A stretch of 64,000 nt of DNA from Lachnospiraceae bacterium (GTDB taxonomy: Bacteria > Bacillota > Clostridia > Lachnospirales > Lachnospiraceae), in NCBI GenBank assembly GCA_017938315.1, contig JAGBBV010000020.1:230948-294947 (forward strand), given 5' to 3'. The translations under genes and the position numbers were made by a program. A model generated the notes under the pieces. The model was not told where the DNA came from and did no database searches. It saw nothing but the letters and a program-made list of their open reading frames with translations. Position 1 is the stretch's first letter; each line of letters begins with the position of its first letter. Below, piece after piece: positions 16,902-26,402 of this stretch.

Positions 16902-19322
16902 TTAACTTCTCAGTTCTGCTCCACAATTTTTATTTAACTGTTTTAATATCTTCTTTACAAAAGCATCCACGGACTCTGTGGTAAATGCTTCTTCCTTAGG
17001 AGTAAATACTACAGTAAATGCCATACTCTTCTTATCAGCTGCCACCTGCTCACCTTCATAAATATCGAACAGGGAAATCTTTGTGATATACTTACAGGCT
17101 TCTTTCATCACCGCTTCAATTTCGCCGCAGGTAGTTTCCTTAGATACCACAAGTGCCAAGTCTCTCTGTTCTTCAGGAAACTTGGGAAGAGGTGTAAATA
17201 CCGGTTTCTTTCCATACCACTTAGAGAGTACTTTTAAATCAAGTTCCATTAAATATACAGGTACACGAAGGTCACAATCATCAGCAATATCATATGCCAG
17301 TTTGCCAAAATAACCTACTTCAATCCCTTCGCAAAGCACACGTGCTGTCTGATAAGGATGTAAGAATGTATTGCTCATTGCTTCATAAGTAAAGCTTATC
17401 TGTAGTGTTTCCGCAACCTTTTCGGCAATTCCTTTCATAGTATAGAAGGATTCCTTTTCACCGAAAATACCCACGCAAAGTCTTGCTTTTTCATCAGGAT
17501 ATCGGGTGAGCGGCAGTTCATAAGGTAAAAATACATTACCGATTTCAAAGATTCTGCCTTCCATATTTCCTTTCTTCTGATTACGCACAATTGCATTTAT
17601 CATAGAAGCCGCAAGCGTTGTTCTCATCAGGGAAAGTTCTTCACTGATAGGATTCATAATTCTGATTGCTTTTCGCTCCGGTGCATCCTCAGGCAAACGG
17701 AGTAAATCAAGGTCTGAAGGTGAGAAGAAGGAGTAATGAATACCTTCATAAGCACCTACACTGCAAAGGGCATTCTTTAATCTAAGTTCACTCTTCTGTT
17801 CCAAGTTAAGTCCGCCGATAGTCACCTGGGCTGACGGCATAAATGCAGGCACTACATGTTCATAACCATACATACGGATTACTTCTTCTGCCACATCCTG
17901 ATAGGTCACAATATCTTCACGGTAAGCAGGCACTGATAATGTCAGTACATCTCCGTCGATGGACGGATTCAGTGCCAGATTCTTCATAATCTTCACGATT
18001 TCATCATTGGGCACCACAATGCCAAGACAATTATTTACTTTTTCTATACTAACCTTTACTTCTCTTGGCTCCACACTATTTCCTGTATTTACATCCGCAT
18101 GGGTGCATCCAACTTTACCACAACCCAACTCCTCAATTAAGTGAAGGGCACGTTTTAATGCCATAACGGTGGCATATTCATCCACACCTTTTTCATAACG
18201 GGCGCTGGAATCAGAACGTTTTCCTAATGCTCTTGATGTTCTTCTGATATTATCACGGGCAAATTTTGCTGATTCAAACAATACCGCACTTGTAGTTTCG
18301 CGTATTTCAGAGTTCAGTCCGCCCATAACACCGGCAAGGGCAACAGGTTTTACACCGTCACAAATCACCATATTGGCATCCGTAAGAGTCAGTTCCTGTT
18401 CATCCAGTGTCGTAATCTTTTCTCCATTTGCTGCACGTCTTACATGAATAGCATTTCCTTCTAATGTAGAAAGATCAAACGCATGCATAGGCTGTCCCAA
18501 TTCTTTTAAAATATAATTGGTAATATCTACCACATTGGAAATTGCATCAATTCCCACAAGTGCAAGTCTTCTTTTCATCCACAAAGGAGACTCTCCGATG
18601 GTAACATCTGTCACATAGTGTGCACTGTATCTGGGACATAAATCAGGACAGTCTACAGTTACTTTAAATCCGGGGATTTCTGCATCTGTTTCTGTATAAC
18701 TTAAATCAGGCATCTTCAATTCTTTTTCAAGAACTGCCGCAACTTCTCTTGCAATACCGAAAATGCTCTGACAATCAGGACGGTTTGCTGTGATTGCAAT
18801 ATCAAAAATCCAATCATCCAGTCCCAGCATGGGTTTTACATCTGCACCCTCCTGTGCATCTTCAGGAAGAACAAGCAGTCCGTTATAGCCTGCACCGGGA
18901 TACATATTTTCACTGACACCAAGCTCCACTCCTGAACAGAGCATACCATGAGACTCGTATCCGCGGAGTTTTCCTTTTCCAATAGTCATAACACCTTCTA
19001 CTGTCTTATGATCTTTTGCAGTAGCATAAACTGTTGCACCAACCAATGCCACGGGAAATTTTCCGCCTGCCGCCACATTATCGGCACCGCAACAAATCTG
19101 GAACTGTCCATGCTCGCCACAGTCTACCTGGCAAACATGTAAGTGTGTCTCAGGAATGGCCTCGCATGTAAGCACCTTTCCAACTACCACCTTGCTAATA
19201 TCTTTCCCAACTTCATACAATTCTTCCACTTCAAAACCACAAGAGAATAATTTATCCTGTAGTTCCTGTGGTGTTACATCTATATCCACATATTCTTTTA
19301 ACCAACTAAGGGGTGTAATCAT
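16902..19322 (-). CDS. pheT: phenylalanyl-tRNA synthetase beta subunit
   Basis: Beta chain of the alpha2-beta2 enzyme that charges tRNA-Phe. The 806 residues have the bacterial domain order: EMAP-like tRNA-binding domain (about 40-150, with VCQVDCGEHG), B3/B4 editing domain, B5, the catalytic-like core (GRIFEIGNVFLPYE) and a C-terminal anticodon-binding FDX-ACB domain (KFPEEQRDLALVV). It begins 22 bases after the pheS stop, in the same T-box-controlled transcript. Confidence 0.97.
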   Translation of the reverse strand: MITPLSWLKEYVDIDVTPQELQDKLFSCGFEVEELYEVGKDISKVVVGKVLTCEAIPETHLHVCQVDCGEHGQFQICCGADNVAAGGKFPVALVGATVYATAKDHKTVEGVMTIGKGKLRGYESHGMLCSGVELGVSENMYPGAGYNGLLVLPEDAQEGADVKPMLGLDDWIFDIAITANRPDCQSIFGIAREVAAVLEKELKMPDLSYTETDAEIPGFKVTVDCPDLCPRYSAHYVTDVTIGESPLWMKRRLALVGIDAISNVVDITNYILKELGQPMHAFDLSTLEGNAIHVRRAANGEKITTLDEQELTLTDANMVICDGVKPVALAGVMGGLNSEIRETTSAVLFESAKFARDNIRRTSRALGKRSDSSARYEKGVDEYATVMALKRALHLIEELGCGKVGCTHADVNTGNSVEPREVKVSIEKVNNCLGIVVPNDEIVKIMKNLALNPSIDGDVLTLSVPAYREDIVTYQDVAEEVIRMYGYEHVVPAFMPSAQVTIGGLNLEQKSELRLKNALCSVGAYEGIHYSFFSPSDLDLLRLPEDAPERKAIRIMNPISEELSLMRTTLAASMINAIVRNQKKGNMEGRIFEIGNVFLPYELPLTRYPDEKARLCVGIFGEKESFYTMKGIAEKVAETLQISFTYEAMSNTFLHPYQTARVLCEGIEVGYFGKLAYDIADDCDLRVPVYLMELDLKVLSKWYGKKPVFTPLPKFPEEQRDLALVVSKETTCGEIEAVMKEACKYITKISLFDIYEGEQVAADKKSMAFTVVFTPKEEAFTTESVDAFVKKILKQLNKNCGAELRS

Positions 19323-19344
19323 ATCTATTTACCTTACCTTTCCT

Positions 19345-20370
19345 TTAATCATTTAACTGCTTCAATACACGAAGGTCAGATTCAAACAAAAGTTTAATAT
19401 TATTAATACCGTATTTTAACATTGCTGTACGTTCGATACCGATACCGAATGCAAATCCACTGTATTCATTAGGGTCAATACCGCAGTTTTCGAGAACCTT
19501 ATTGTTTACAACGCCTGCTCCCAAAATCTCTATCCAGCCTGTTCCTTTACAAAGTTTACAGCCTTTACCACCACATTCAAAGCAACTGCAGTCTACTTCT
19601 ACAGAAGGCTCTGTAAACGGGAAGTAAGAAGGGCGAAGTCTTGTTTTTGTGTTTTCTCCGTAAATCTTCTTAACAAAAACATCAAGCATACCCTGTAAGT
19701 CACACAATGTAATTCCTTTATCTACAACAAGACCTTCCATCTGTGTAAACATGGGTGAATGTGTGGCATCATCATCAGAACGGAAAACCTTACCGGGAGA
19801 TAAAATCTTAATCGGAGGTTTCTTATTTTCCATTACATGAATCTGACCTGCTGATGTCTGTGTGCGAAGCAAAAACTCAGGTGACAGATAAAAAGTATCT
19901 TGCATATCTCTTGCCGGATGGTCCTGGGGCGTATTTAGTGCCGTAAAATTATAGTAATCTGTCTCTATTTCTGTTCCTTCATAGATTTCAAAACCCATAC
20001 CTGCAAAAATATCAATCAACTGGTTTCTGATTAAAGTAATTGGATGCAAATTTCCCTGTTCACTGCCCTGCGGCGGGAGAGAAATATCAATCTTCTCTGC
20101 TTCATATCTTTCCTGCAATTCTTTCGCTTTCATCTTGGTATCAAGTTCACTGATAATGCCCATTGCCCATTCCTTCAGTTCATTGACACCTTTTCCGTAA
20201 TCAGCTCTCTGCTCCGGGGGAATGTTTTTCATTTCCCTCATCAAAAGACCGATTTTACCTGTTTTTCCATCCAAAAATTTCTTTCTGAACTCATATGCTT
20301 CCTTTGAGGACTTAATTTCTTCTGCACCGGATAAAATTTCCTGTTTAATTTGCTCTAATGCTGCGTTCAT
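19345..20370 (-). CDS. pheS: phenylalanyl-tRNA synthetase alpha subunit
   Basis: Catalytic alpha chain, 341 residues. An N-terminal coiled coil (about 1-90) is followed by the class II core with [12 protein letters not shown] (motif 2 region), [11 protein letters not shown] and [10 protein letters not shown] (motif 3). A cysteine cluster ([19 protein letters not shown]) near residue 280 is a normal feature of this subunit in related bacteria. AAAGGAG precedes the start. A T-box leader lies upstream. Confidence 0.97.
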   Translation of the reverse strand: MNAALEQIKQEILSGAEEIKSSKEAYEFRKKFLDGKTGKIGLLMREMKNIPPEQRADYGKGVNELKEWAMGIISELDTKMKAKELQERYEAEKIDISLPPQGSEQGNLHPITLIRNQLIDIFAGMGFEIYEGTEIETDYYNFTALNTPQDHPARDMQDTFYLSPEFLLRTQTSAGQIHVMENKKPPIKILSPGKVFRSDDDATHSPMFTQMEGLVVDKGITLCDLQGMLDVFVKKIYGENTKTRLRPSYFPFTEPSVEVDCSCFECGGKGCKLCKGTGWIEILGAGVVNNKVLENCGIDPNEYSGFAFGIGIERTAMLKYGINNIKLLFESDLRVLKQLND

Positions 20371-20398
20371 TTCTATCTCCTTTCTCTTGTCACGGGAT

Positions 20399-20469
20399 GT
20401 TCGCTTGCGAACTCTCTGCGCCCGAGCAGAATGCGAAGCATTATTTTCCGCTCTGCGCGGTGCGCATAA
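20399..20469 (-). repeat. GC-rich palindromic stretch between T-box terminator and pheS
   Basis: Three small dyads stand in otherwise A/T-rich DNA: GTTCGC-TT-GCGAAC (20399-20412), AATGC-GAA-GCATT (20430-20442) and a GCGC-rich palindrome near 20453-20466. They are not part of the conserved T-box. They could be a small inserted palindromic element or structured leader RNA. Confidence 0.4.
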
Positions 20470-20470
20470 T

Positions 20471-20750
20471 AAAAAATCCCTTGTTACATATCCTGTAACA
20501 AGGGACGAATATTTTCCGCGGTACCACCCTGGTTCCTATCATCTGATAGGCTCTCATTTACGCTTAACGTGCGCTATCCGGCTCAAACTACTGTGATGGA
20601 CTCATCTGTTCCCTTGAGCAGCTCCGGTGGGAAATTCGCCTATCGGTAATCGATCTATTATTTGAACTTAAGGAAGCTTCCAGCCGATGACTTCCTCTCT
20701 CTGTAAGAAAATAATATGCTACTTAACACCTTCATCGCTTTATTTATACT
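20471..20750 (-). promoter_or_regulatory. T-box riboswitch controlling the pheS operon
   Basis: A transcribed leader of about 280 bases. It contains the T-box sequence AGGGTGGTACCGCGG (minus strand, 20516-20530), the antiterminator core that binds the tRNA acceptor end. It is followed by a terminator stem (CCCTTGTTACA and TGTAACAAGGG, 20476-20505) running into TTTTTT. Upstream are stem I features (GATGAAGG, AGAGAGG, GGCTG). A TTC at 20664-20666 is positioned as the likely phenylalanine specifier codon. Uncharged tRNA-Phe would promote read-through. The T-box and terminator are seen; the specifier is inference. Confidence 0.93.
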
Positions 20751-20756
20751 TTAATT

Positions 20757-20785
20757 ATTTTAGTTGAGGTTTTCCTAAATGTCAA
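20757..20785 (-). promoter_or_regulatory. sigma-A promoter for the pheS T-box transcript
   Basis: TTGACA, 17 bases, TAAAAT on the minus strand, directly upstream of the T-box leader. Confidence 0.75.
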
Positions 20786-20796
20786 TACTTATGCCG

Positions 20797-21621
20797 TTAT
20801 TTTCCTTTTATAAGTCGCTTTGCACGATCAAGATAACGATTGAGAAGTGCACCTGCCATCACCATATACATACATGCGTAAAGCCATAGCATCAAAATAA
20901 TAATGGTCGTAAGACTACCATAGGTATCAAAACCATCAAAATGATTCACATACGCAGAAAATCCCCATGTTATGAAACTCCATCCCACAGCTGCTACCAT
21001 TGCACCCGGAATCTGTTTTTTAAAAACCATTCTCTTTCCCGGCACATAGGCATATATCGTAGATATTACAACAGTAATCATCAGCCAAACAAATAAGATT
21101 CTGAAATGAAAAAGCAAATCAAACAAATATGAAGTTTGGGGCACATGATTTTGTAATAAAATAATAAGCAAATTCCCAAACACAAGTATCAATAAAGAAA
21201 GCAGCATTAGGACTAAAATCAGTATTGTATAAAAGCTTGCAACAAATCTAAGTACAAAATAATTTCTCTTTTCTTCCACATCGTTCACAGCATTAAGACC
21301 TCTTAGCAGAGCCAAAATTCCTTTGCCTGCCGACCATAATGTAATCACTGCCGTCACGGAAATAACACCCACAGACTTATCATATACATCTGCAATCATG
21401 CGGATGATAAGTGAGTCTACCGTATCGGGTGCAATCCCCGTCATCACACTCATAAGATTTGCCTCCGTAAGCGGTGTATATGGAAGTAACGCACAAAGAA
21501 GCATCAACATGGGAATCAAAGACAAAAACAGAAAGAACGCTGTACTGGCAGCGTACGCACTGATATTTTTTTTATTCATAAATTTAACATACTCACGCCC
21601 TATATCCACGAACCTTTCCAT
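20797..21621 (-). CDS. YihY/BrkB family membrane protein
   Basis: A 274-residue inner membrane protein with six hydrophobic segments and the family patterns SAYAASTAFFLFLSLIPML and LWSAGKGILALLRGLN, ending RYLDRAKRLIKGK. The family was once called ribonuclease BN in error; its transport role is unproven. I chose the ATG at 21621 (GGAGG 8 bases upstream) rather than a TTG five codons earlier that overlaps the ribosome site. It starts 15 bases after the SpoIID-like gene, suggesting co-transcription. Confidence 0.88.
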   Translation of the reverse strand: MERFVDIGREYVKFMNKKNISAYAASTAFFLFLSLIPMLMLLCALLPYTPLTEANLMSVMTGIAPDTVDSLIIRMIADVYDKSVGVISVTAVITLWSAGKGILALLRGLNAVNDVEEKRNYFVLRFVASFYTILILVLMLLSLLILVFGNLLIILLQNHVPQTSYLFDLLFHFRILFVWLMITVVISTIYAYVPGKRMVFKKQIPGAMVAAVGWSFITWGFSAYVNHFDGFDTYGSLTTIIILMLWLYACMYMVMAGALLNRYLDRAKRLIKGK

Positions 21622-21636
21622 CAAATACGCCTCCAA

Positions 21637-23979
21637 TTAATATACTTCACTAAGTTCACAGGATGGATAAAAAAAACGAATAATTTCACCACTATCCATC
21701 CCTTTAGCGGCCATGGCTTTTGCACCATTTTGACTCATCCCTACACCATGCCCATAACCACCGCCTAGGATTTGATATCCTTCCACTTTTCCGTCTTCTT
21801 TTATCAAATCTATCACCAAATAAGCACTGGGTAAAAGCTGCCCATTTTGAACGTTACTGTCATCCTGCCTGATTACCTCTCCGCCTTGGTTCAAAATATA
21901 TCTTACATTGTATTCAGAAATAATTTTATATTTTCCACTGCCTGTATCAATTAATAACTCATCTATCACACCACCTTCTCTTCTTTTGATCACTTCAATC
22001 TCATATATTTCGTCAAAGGGTTCCGGTGTTATGCTTTCATATTCTTCCGTACTTTCCACAAAAGTAAGCACCTTACTTTCATCTGCCATGTAACGTTCTT
22101 TCATCCGTTCATACAAATAAGGTATATCTGCAACTTCCACTTCGTATCTCCAGCGGTACCATGGTTCTGCACTCTCATAGTCCATGTCGTTTATTTCATT
22201 TAAATATTGTCTCATACCGGACTCGGCTTGCATATCATAACTCAATTCCTTTTCTGCTGTTATATCTATATCAGTTTCTGCAATATTTCTGGCCATCAAG
22301 TAAGGAAACTTTTCTTTATTACTTTCCTGCCATACTCCTGCATCCGTGCCAAACCCACAGGATGTAGAATAATAGTATGTATTTACTATCTCATCTCCAT
22401 AGAACAAAATCTGACCTGTTGTTTCTTTTACAGCCTTCGTCGAATTACTGTTCTCAGTAATATTATTATATACCTGATATCCTACACTATCATCTACGTT
22501 TGCACCTAATGACGACAGTCCCGGCATTGTTAAATACTGATATGCATACGTCCTTGCACAAATTGCTTGTGCTTTTAATGCCTCCATAGGATAAGATGCC
22601 GGCATTTCACTTGGCACCACAGAATATAAATATTCTTCCAATAAAAGTTCATTCACAAGAATGAATCCGTCTTCTGATTCAGTAATTTCCATATTCCCCC
22701 GATATGACGGTATTCCCTGGCTTCTTTCTATCGACAAAACATCTATTTTCCCGGATTTGATAACCGGCCTTAAAATGATCCTATCCCCCTCTAAATAGTT
22801 ACTTCCCTTAGTAATGCAAATTTCATCGCCTTGTTTGATTACGTCTTTTTTTCTATCCTCATATCCTCCATAATAAATTTCTATATCACAATTCCCCCGC
22901 ACCCGTATCTCGTCATGATACAACGAACCAAATCCACTGTTTCTTATTGCAACTCTAATATTCTCCATATTTTCTTTTCTTATAATTAATGCCGCACATA
23001 TTTTTCCATCTTCCAAAACAAAATCCGTAAAATCATATCCTATCATGATTTCTTCTAATGTTACTTCCTGTAACTGTTCGTACAAACGATACACTTTGAC
23101 ATCTTCTGCAAACTTATAATTTCCATGGTCTTCAATTTCTATTTCATCTTCTGTAAGTCTTAGAATCTTACCATTCACTCTGTCCTGTTTTGTTTTCGTT
23201 TCAACAAGAATACCCTCTCTGAAAGTCAAATCTGCAACGCTTTCTCTGACAACATCTTCCATCTTACTTCCTTCTGAAAACTGAAATAATATTTCATAAT
23301 TTTTATATAAGAATAACAGTCCCGAATCATTCTTTTCCATAACCCATACATTGTTTAGTTCAAATTTTTCTGCTTCTCCTTTTACAACTGATAATATTGT
23401 ATTTTCTGCTGTATATGCAGTTATTTTATGAAATTTATACTGTAAAACCTCAGTTTGAAGATACTGATATCTTTCTCCCGTATCCGTCAAAACGCATTTT
23501 TCGCCCACTTTTTGTGCCTGCAAATTTGTATCATCAGCTATTATACCAATTTCTTCTTCCTGAATTACTTTTTCCAACTGATATAATGACACAACATTTT
23601 TATAAAAGTTGTACCAATCCTCTTTCAACAGAAAAAATCCTTCTTTATAGGTATTTTTTGGCAAATATGCTTCCGGCTTTGTAACATCCAGCAATTTTGC
23701 AATTTCTATGTACCCATCAAAAGAGAGATTGTCCGTTGTCCACCTATCTTTCATCTCCCCTAATTTATTCCTCTTTTGTACCGTCAAATCGTTATCCCAC
23801 ACTTTCTGGTAGTTTAAGATTGCTTCTGTTAAATAATATACACTCTCTGTATTTATTTGTTCTCCTACCGGTTGCTTTAGTTGAAATTCCGTTTCATCTT
23901 TATGAATCAGGAAAATCAAACAAAACACGCCTAAAAAAATTGCAATTATTTTTAGTAAAATCTGTTCTTTTTTTTTCAT
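21637..23979 (-). CDS. SpoIID/LytB domain protein, membrane anchored
   Basis: A 780-residue protein with an N-terminal anchor (residues 8-24), a long unassigned extracellular region, and a C-terminal SpoIID/LytB domain from about residue 440. This contains VVPSEMPASYPMEALKAQA, RTYAYQYL, YYYSTSCGFGTDAGVW and GGYGHGVGMSQNGAKAMA. SpoIID is a lytic transglycosylase used in engulfment; LytB-type relatives modify amidases. The N-terminal 400 residues make it far larger than SpoIID itself (about 340), so I do not call it spoIID. The start follows the structured RNA and its terminator closely. Confidence 0.85.
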   Translation of the reverse strand: MKKKEQILLKIIAIFLGVFCLIFLIHKDETEFQLKQPVGEQINTESVYYLTEAILNYQKVWDNDLTVQKRNKLGEMKDRWTTDNLSFDGYIEIAKLLDVTKPEAYLPKNTYKEGFFLLKEDWYNFYKNVVSLYQLEKVIQEEEIGIIADDTNLQAQKVGEKCVLTDTGERYQYLQTEVLQYKFHKITAYTAENTILSVVKGEAEKFELNNVWVMEKNDSGLLFLYKNYEILFQFSEGSKMEDVVRESVADLTFREGILVETKTKQDRVNGKILRLTEDEIEIEDHGNYKFAEDVKVYRLYEQLQEVTLEEIMIGYDFTDFVLEDGKICAALIIRKENMENIRVAIRNSGFGSLYHDEIRVRGNCDIEIYYGGYEDRKKDVIKQGDEICITKGSNYLEGDRIILRPVIKSGKIDVLSIERSQGIPSYRGNMEITESEDGFILVNELLLEEYLYSVVPSEMPASYPMEALKAQAICARTYAYQYLTMPGLSSLGANVDDSVGYQVYNNITENSNSTKAVKETTGQILFYGDEIVNTYYYSTSCGFGTDAGVWQESNKEKFPYLMARNIAETDIDITAEKELSYDMQAESGMRQYLNEINDMDYESAEPWYRWRYEVEVADIPYLYERMKERYMADESKVLTFVESTEEYESITPEPFDEIYEIEVIKRREGGVIDELLIDTGSGKYKIISEYNVRYILNQGGEVIRQDDSNVQNGQLLPSAYLVIDLIKEDGKVEGYQILGGGYGHGVGMSQNGAKAMAAKGMDSGEIIRFFYPSCELSEVY

Positions 23980-24001
23980 ATAATTCCCCTTTTCAAAACA
24001 A

Positions 24002-24259
24002 AAGAAAAAGCAGCCACTTAAGGCTGCTTTTCTTTTGTTAAATAGTGGCAGTCACCTACCACATTATGTAATCCCCAAAATGCCGGTTCCTGTCTTTTGA
24101 CTCCTAGCTATGCTAGGTGGGTAACCGCAACCTATGCTTTTGCCTTCCCTTCCAATCCTTCCTATGAAGTGAGGGCTTGACAGCCACAAGGCAATATAGG
24201 AATCCCGTTTAAAGTATCTGTAGGTTCAAAATAACAGGAGTTGTCGCACATTCCAGGTT
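24002..24259 (-). ncRNA. structured small RNA, possibly 6S RNA
   Basis: A stretch of about 255 bases with no ORF, a good promoter upstream and a strong terminator at its end (AAAGCAGCC-TTAAG-TGGCTGCTTTTTC, 24003-24033). Inside are paired segments: GTGGTAG-GTGA-CTGCCAC with a GNRA loop, CCTAGC-ATA-GCTAGG, a TTCCTAT/ATAGGAA stem around AAGCCCTCAC, and a long-range CCTGTT/GACAGG pair. Size and long-hairpin layout suggest 6S RNA, the RNA polymerase-binding RNA. Alternatively it could be a regulatory leader of the SpoIID-like gene, which starts about 20 bases further on. The identity is inference. Confidence 0.6.
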
Positions 24260-24265
24260 AATTTT

Positions 24266-24294
24266 ATTATATCCAATATGCATCAAAAATACAA
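24266..24294 (-). promoter_or_regulatory. sigma-A promoter of the structured RNA
   Basis: TTGTAT, 17 bases, TATAAT on the minus strand, ending 7 bases before the proposed RNA 5' end. Confidence 0.65.
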
Positions 24295-24328
24295 CTGTAA
24301 GTTTATGGATTAAAAACATATAAACTGT

Positions 24329-24363
24329 CAAAAAAGAGGATATGCCGATTGGCATATCCTCCG
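24329..24363 (-). terminator. intrinsic terminator after pckA
   Basis: GAGGATATGCC-AATC-GGCATATCCTC followed by TTTTTT on the minus strand, 22 bases after the pckA stop. Confidence 0.88.
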
Positions 24364-24385
24364 TATTCCTCATGGAATTATTTAC

Positions 24386-26092
24386 TTATGATAAAGCATC
24401 TACTAACTTCTGAACAGCTGCAAGTGCTTCATCAGGAAGCTTATCATATCCTTCCTTCTTTTCAGCAAATCCCTTAACAGCATCTACACGGTTCTGCATA
24501 GCTGCCTTAAGAGCTGCCTTGTATTCAGCATTGTTTAAATCAGGTGTGAAGTCAGCTGTCTTGCCGGACCAATCATACATGATTTCAACATCATCGAAGT
24601 TACCCCACTTCTCAAATTTAGCCTTTCCTTCAACGATAGTTTCAAGAATGCCAAGAGTATCAGCAGGTTTACACTTAGTTCCCATGAAGTCACCTGTGTT
24701 AACGATGTAGCAATCTACATTCTTTTCTTCTACTAACTTTTTGAACTTCTCATAGTCATTAACAAGAGGATATGTTCTGAAAGGGTTAGCATAAGGAACG
24801 ATACGAAGAGCGTTCATATCTGTACCTGCCGCAACACGTTCTGCTGTAGAAGTCTTTGTAGCAAGTGTAGCACCCATAACGGAAGCAAGTGCTGCACCTT
24901 TTAACTTAATTACAGGCGGAATGGTAGGGTCTTTCATAATCCAGAAGATAGCATTAACAGGAGCGTCAATCTTATCTACTCTGTTAGGAGACCATAATTT
25001 GGACTTGATAGCACGTCCGTTACCATTTCTGATATCTTCAGTTACTAACTGGATCTTACCGTTCTCATCAAGTGTTGCAGAACAGTTCTGAGCGGATAAC
25101 AGATACTCATTGTCAGGACATCCTGTAGGATAGTCTGCTGTCTTATCAAAATATGTAGGCTCTAAAGCTACGGAAGCACATGTATCTGTGTTGATAATGA
25201 AAGCATCATCATGAAGAACAGTGATAGGATACTTTCCACCATGCTTAGCATGAGTTAATGTAGACTTACCTGAACCTGATAATCCGTATACAGATGCAAC
25301 GAACTTAGATCCATCGGGTAATGTATATTCTTTCTGTCCACCATGGCAAGCTGCATAACCATTTCTGTTAGCAAGTGCCCAAGCCATTGTAAGTGTACCT
25401 TTCTTGTGTTCACCAAAATACTTCATACCAAGAATTGCTGCACAGTTCTGGTTTGTATCGAAGTAGCAAAGTGTTAAAGGATCGCTTAAGCAGCTGTAAT
25501 CAACGTCAGGTGCTTCATGAGGAGCCCACTGAGGATCAGAGAAGATGTAGATGTCAGGTTCATTTCCACCACCAACAGGCTGGGAGTTCTTGTACATCTT
25601 AACATATTCGTCAGACATGTACTGGAAGTTAATCATCCAGTTATAAAGTAAGTTTTCTTCTCCTTCGGGAATAAGAAGGTGAGCCTTTACCATAAATTCA
25701 GGGTCAAGACCTACGAAACATTCTGCATGATACATAGTTTTCCAACGTGTTTCATATACAGCGTCCATAACTACTTTATCAAGTTTAGCTTCATCAACAC
25801 CGGGTTCGCCTTTGATACGGCGAGCTGCTGCGTAACGTCCTGTTACAGCACCATCGTTGAATAACAGAACCTTAGCGTCTTTTTCAAGACCAAAAGTTTC
25901 GCCATCTTTGATAGGCATGTCTGTTACGATAGTTCCGGGTGAATTTTTTGCTAATTCATAAGCTTCTTTTAAGGTGTTAACCTTAACTACGTTATTTCCG
26001 TAGAAAGCTGCTTCGATGATGGAACGGGTTTTAGAAAAACCAACTTTTCCTGCACCGATTTCAGAAATCGGATAATAAGCTTTTGTTGACAT
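24386..26092 (-). CDS. pckA: phosphoenolpyruvate carboxykinase (ATP)
   Basis: Interconverts oxaloacetate + ATP and phosphoenolpyruvate + CO2 + ADP. The 568 residues contain the kinase-specific P-loop GLSGSGKSTLTH near residue 270, the metal/ATP site LHDDAFII, and NGRAIKSKLWSPNRVDKIDAP. It is the ATP-dependent type. Gut anaerobes often run it towards oxaloacetate to conserve energy, which would feed the decarboxylase operon and citrate synthase seen here; that direction is inference. AGGAGG precedes the start. Confidence 0.95.
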   Translation of the reverse strand: MSTKAYYPISEIGAGKVGFSKTRSIIEAAFYGNNVVKVNTLKEAYELAKNSPGTIVTDMPIKDGETFGLEKDAKVLLFNDGAVTGRYAAARRIKGEPGVDEAKLDKVVMDAVYETRWKTMYHAECFVGLDPEFMVKAHLLIPEGEENLLYNWMINFQYMSDEYVKMYKNSQPVGGGNEPDIYIFSDPQWAPHEAPDVDYSCLSDPLTLCYFDTNQNCAAILGMKYFGEHKKGTLTMAWALANRNGYAACHGGQKEYTLPDGSKFVASVYGLSGSGKSTLTHAKHGGKYPITVLHDDAFIINTDTCASVALEPTYFDKTADYPTGCPDNEYLLSAQNCSATLDENGKIQLVTEDIRNGNGRAIKSKLWSPNRVDKIDAPVNAIFWIMKDPTIPPVIKLKGAALASVMGATLATKTSTAERVAAGTDMNALRIVPYANPFRTYPLVNDYEKFKKLVEEKNVDCYIVNTGDFMGTKCKPADTLGILETIVEGKAKFEKWGNFDDVEIMYDWSGKTADFTPDLNNAEYKAALKAAMQNRVDAVKGFAEKKEGYDKLPDEALAAVQKLVDALS

Positions 26093-26181
26093 ATCATGTC
26101 CTCCTTAAATTATTATGTATTATCACCGCAATGTGCGGTTTCTAACCTTATATGTGCTGATTTACCCAGCACATCTATTGT

Positions 26182-26210
26182 ATTATCTCAAACCTCAAAA
26201 TAAAAGTCAA
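26182..26210 (-). promoter_or_regulatory. sigma-A promoter for pckA
   Basis: TTGACT, 17 bases, GATAAT on the minus strand, giving a leader of about 80 bases. Confidence 0.65.
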
Positions 26211-26260
26211 TAAAATAATATTTATAAATATTAAATATTTCTGAATCAGCAAATTTTCTC

Positions 26261-26289
26261 TTGTCTGATATTCTTTGCCATGATATTAT
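26261..26289 (+). promoter_or_regulatory. candidate sigma-A promoter for citrate synthase
   Basis: TTGTCT, 17 bases, TATTAT, leaving a leader of about 105 bases. The 310-base divergent gap between pckA and this gene holds only these promoters and A/T-rich sequence; I see no riboswitch. Confidence 0.45.
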
Positions 26290-26402
26290 AATTACATCAA
26301 ATTTTCTGACACATTCTATTACTTGTCTGAAATTTATTCACATTAGACGGTCAGTTTATTTTGCATTCACGATAGATATCAATGTTTGAAAGGGGGCACT
26401 TT

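Noticed and set aside
26093-26402. A riboswitch in the 310-base gap between pckA and citrate synthase
   Set aside because: The region is A/T-rich with promoter elements only; I could not find a conserved core or a terminator stem.
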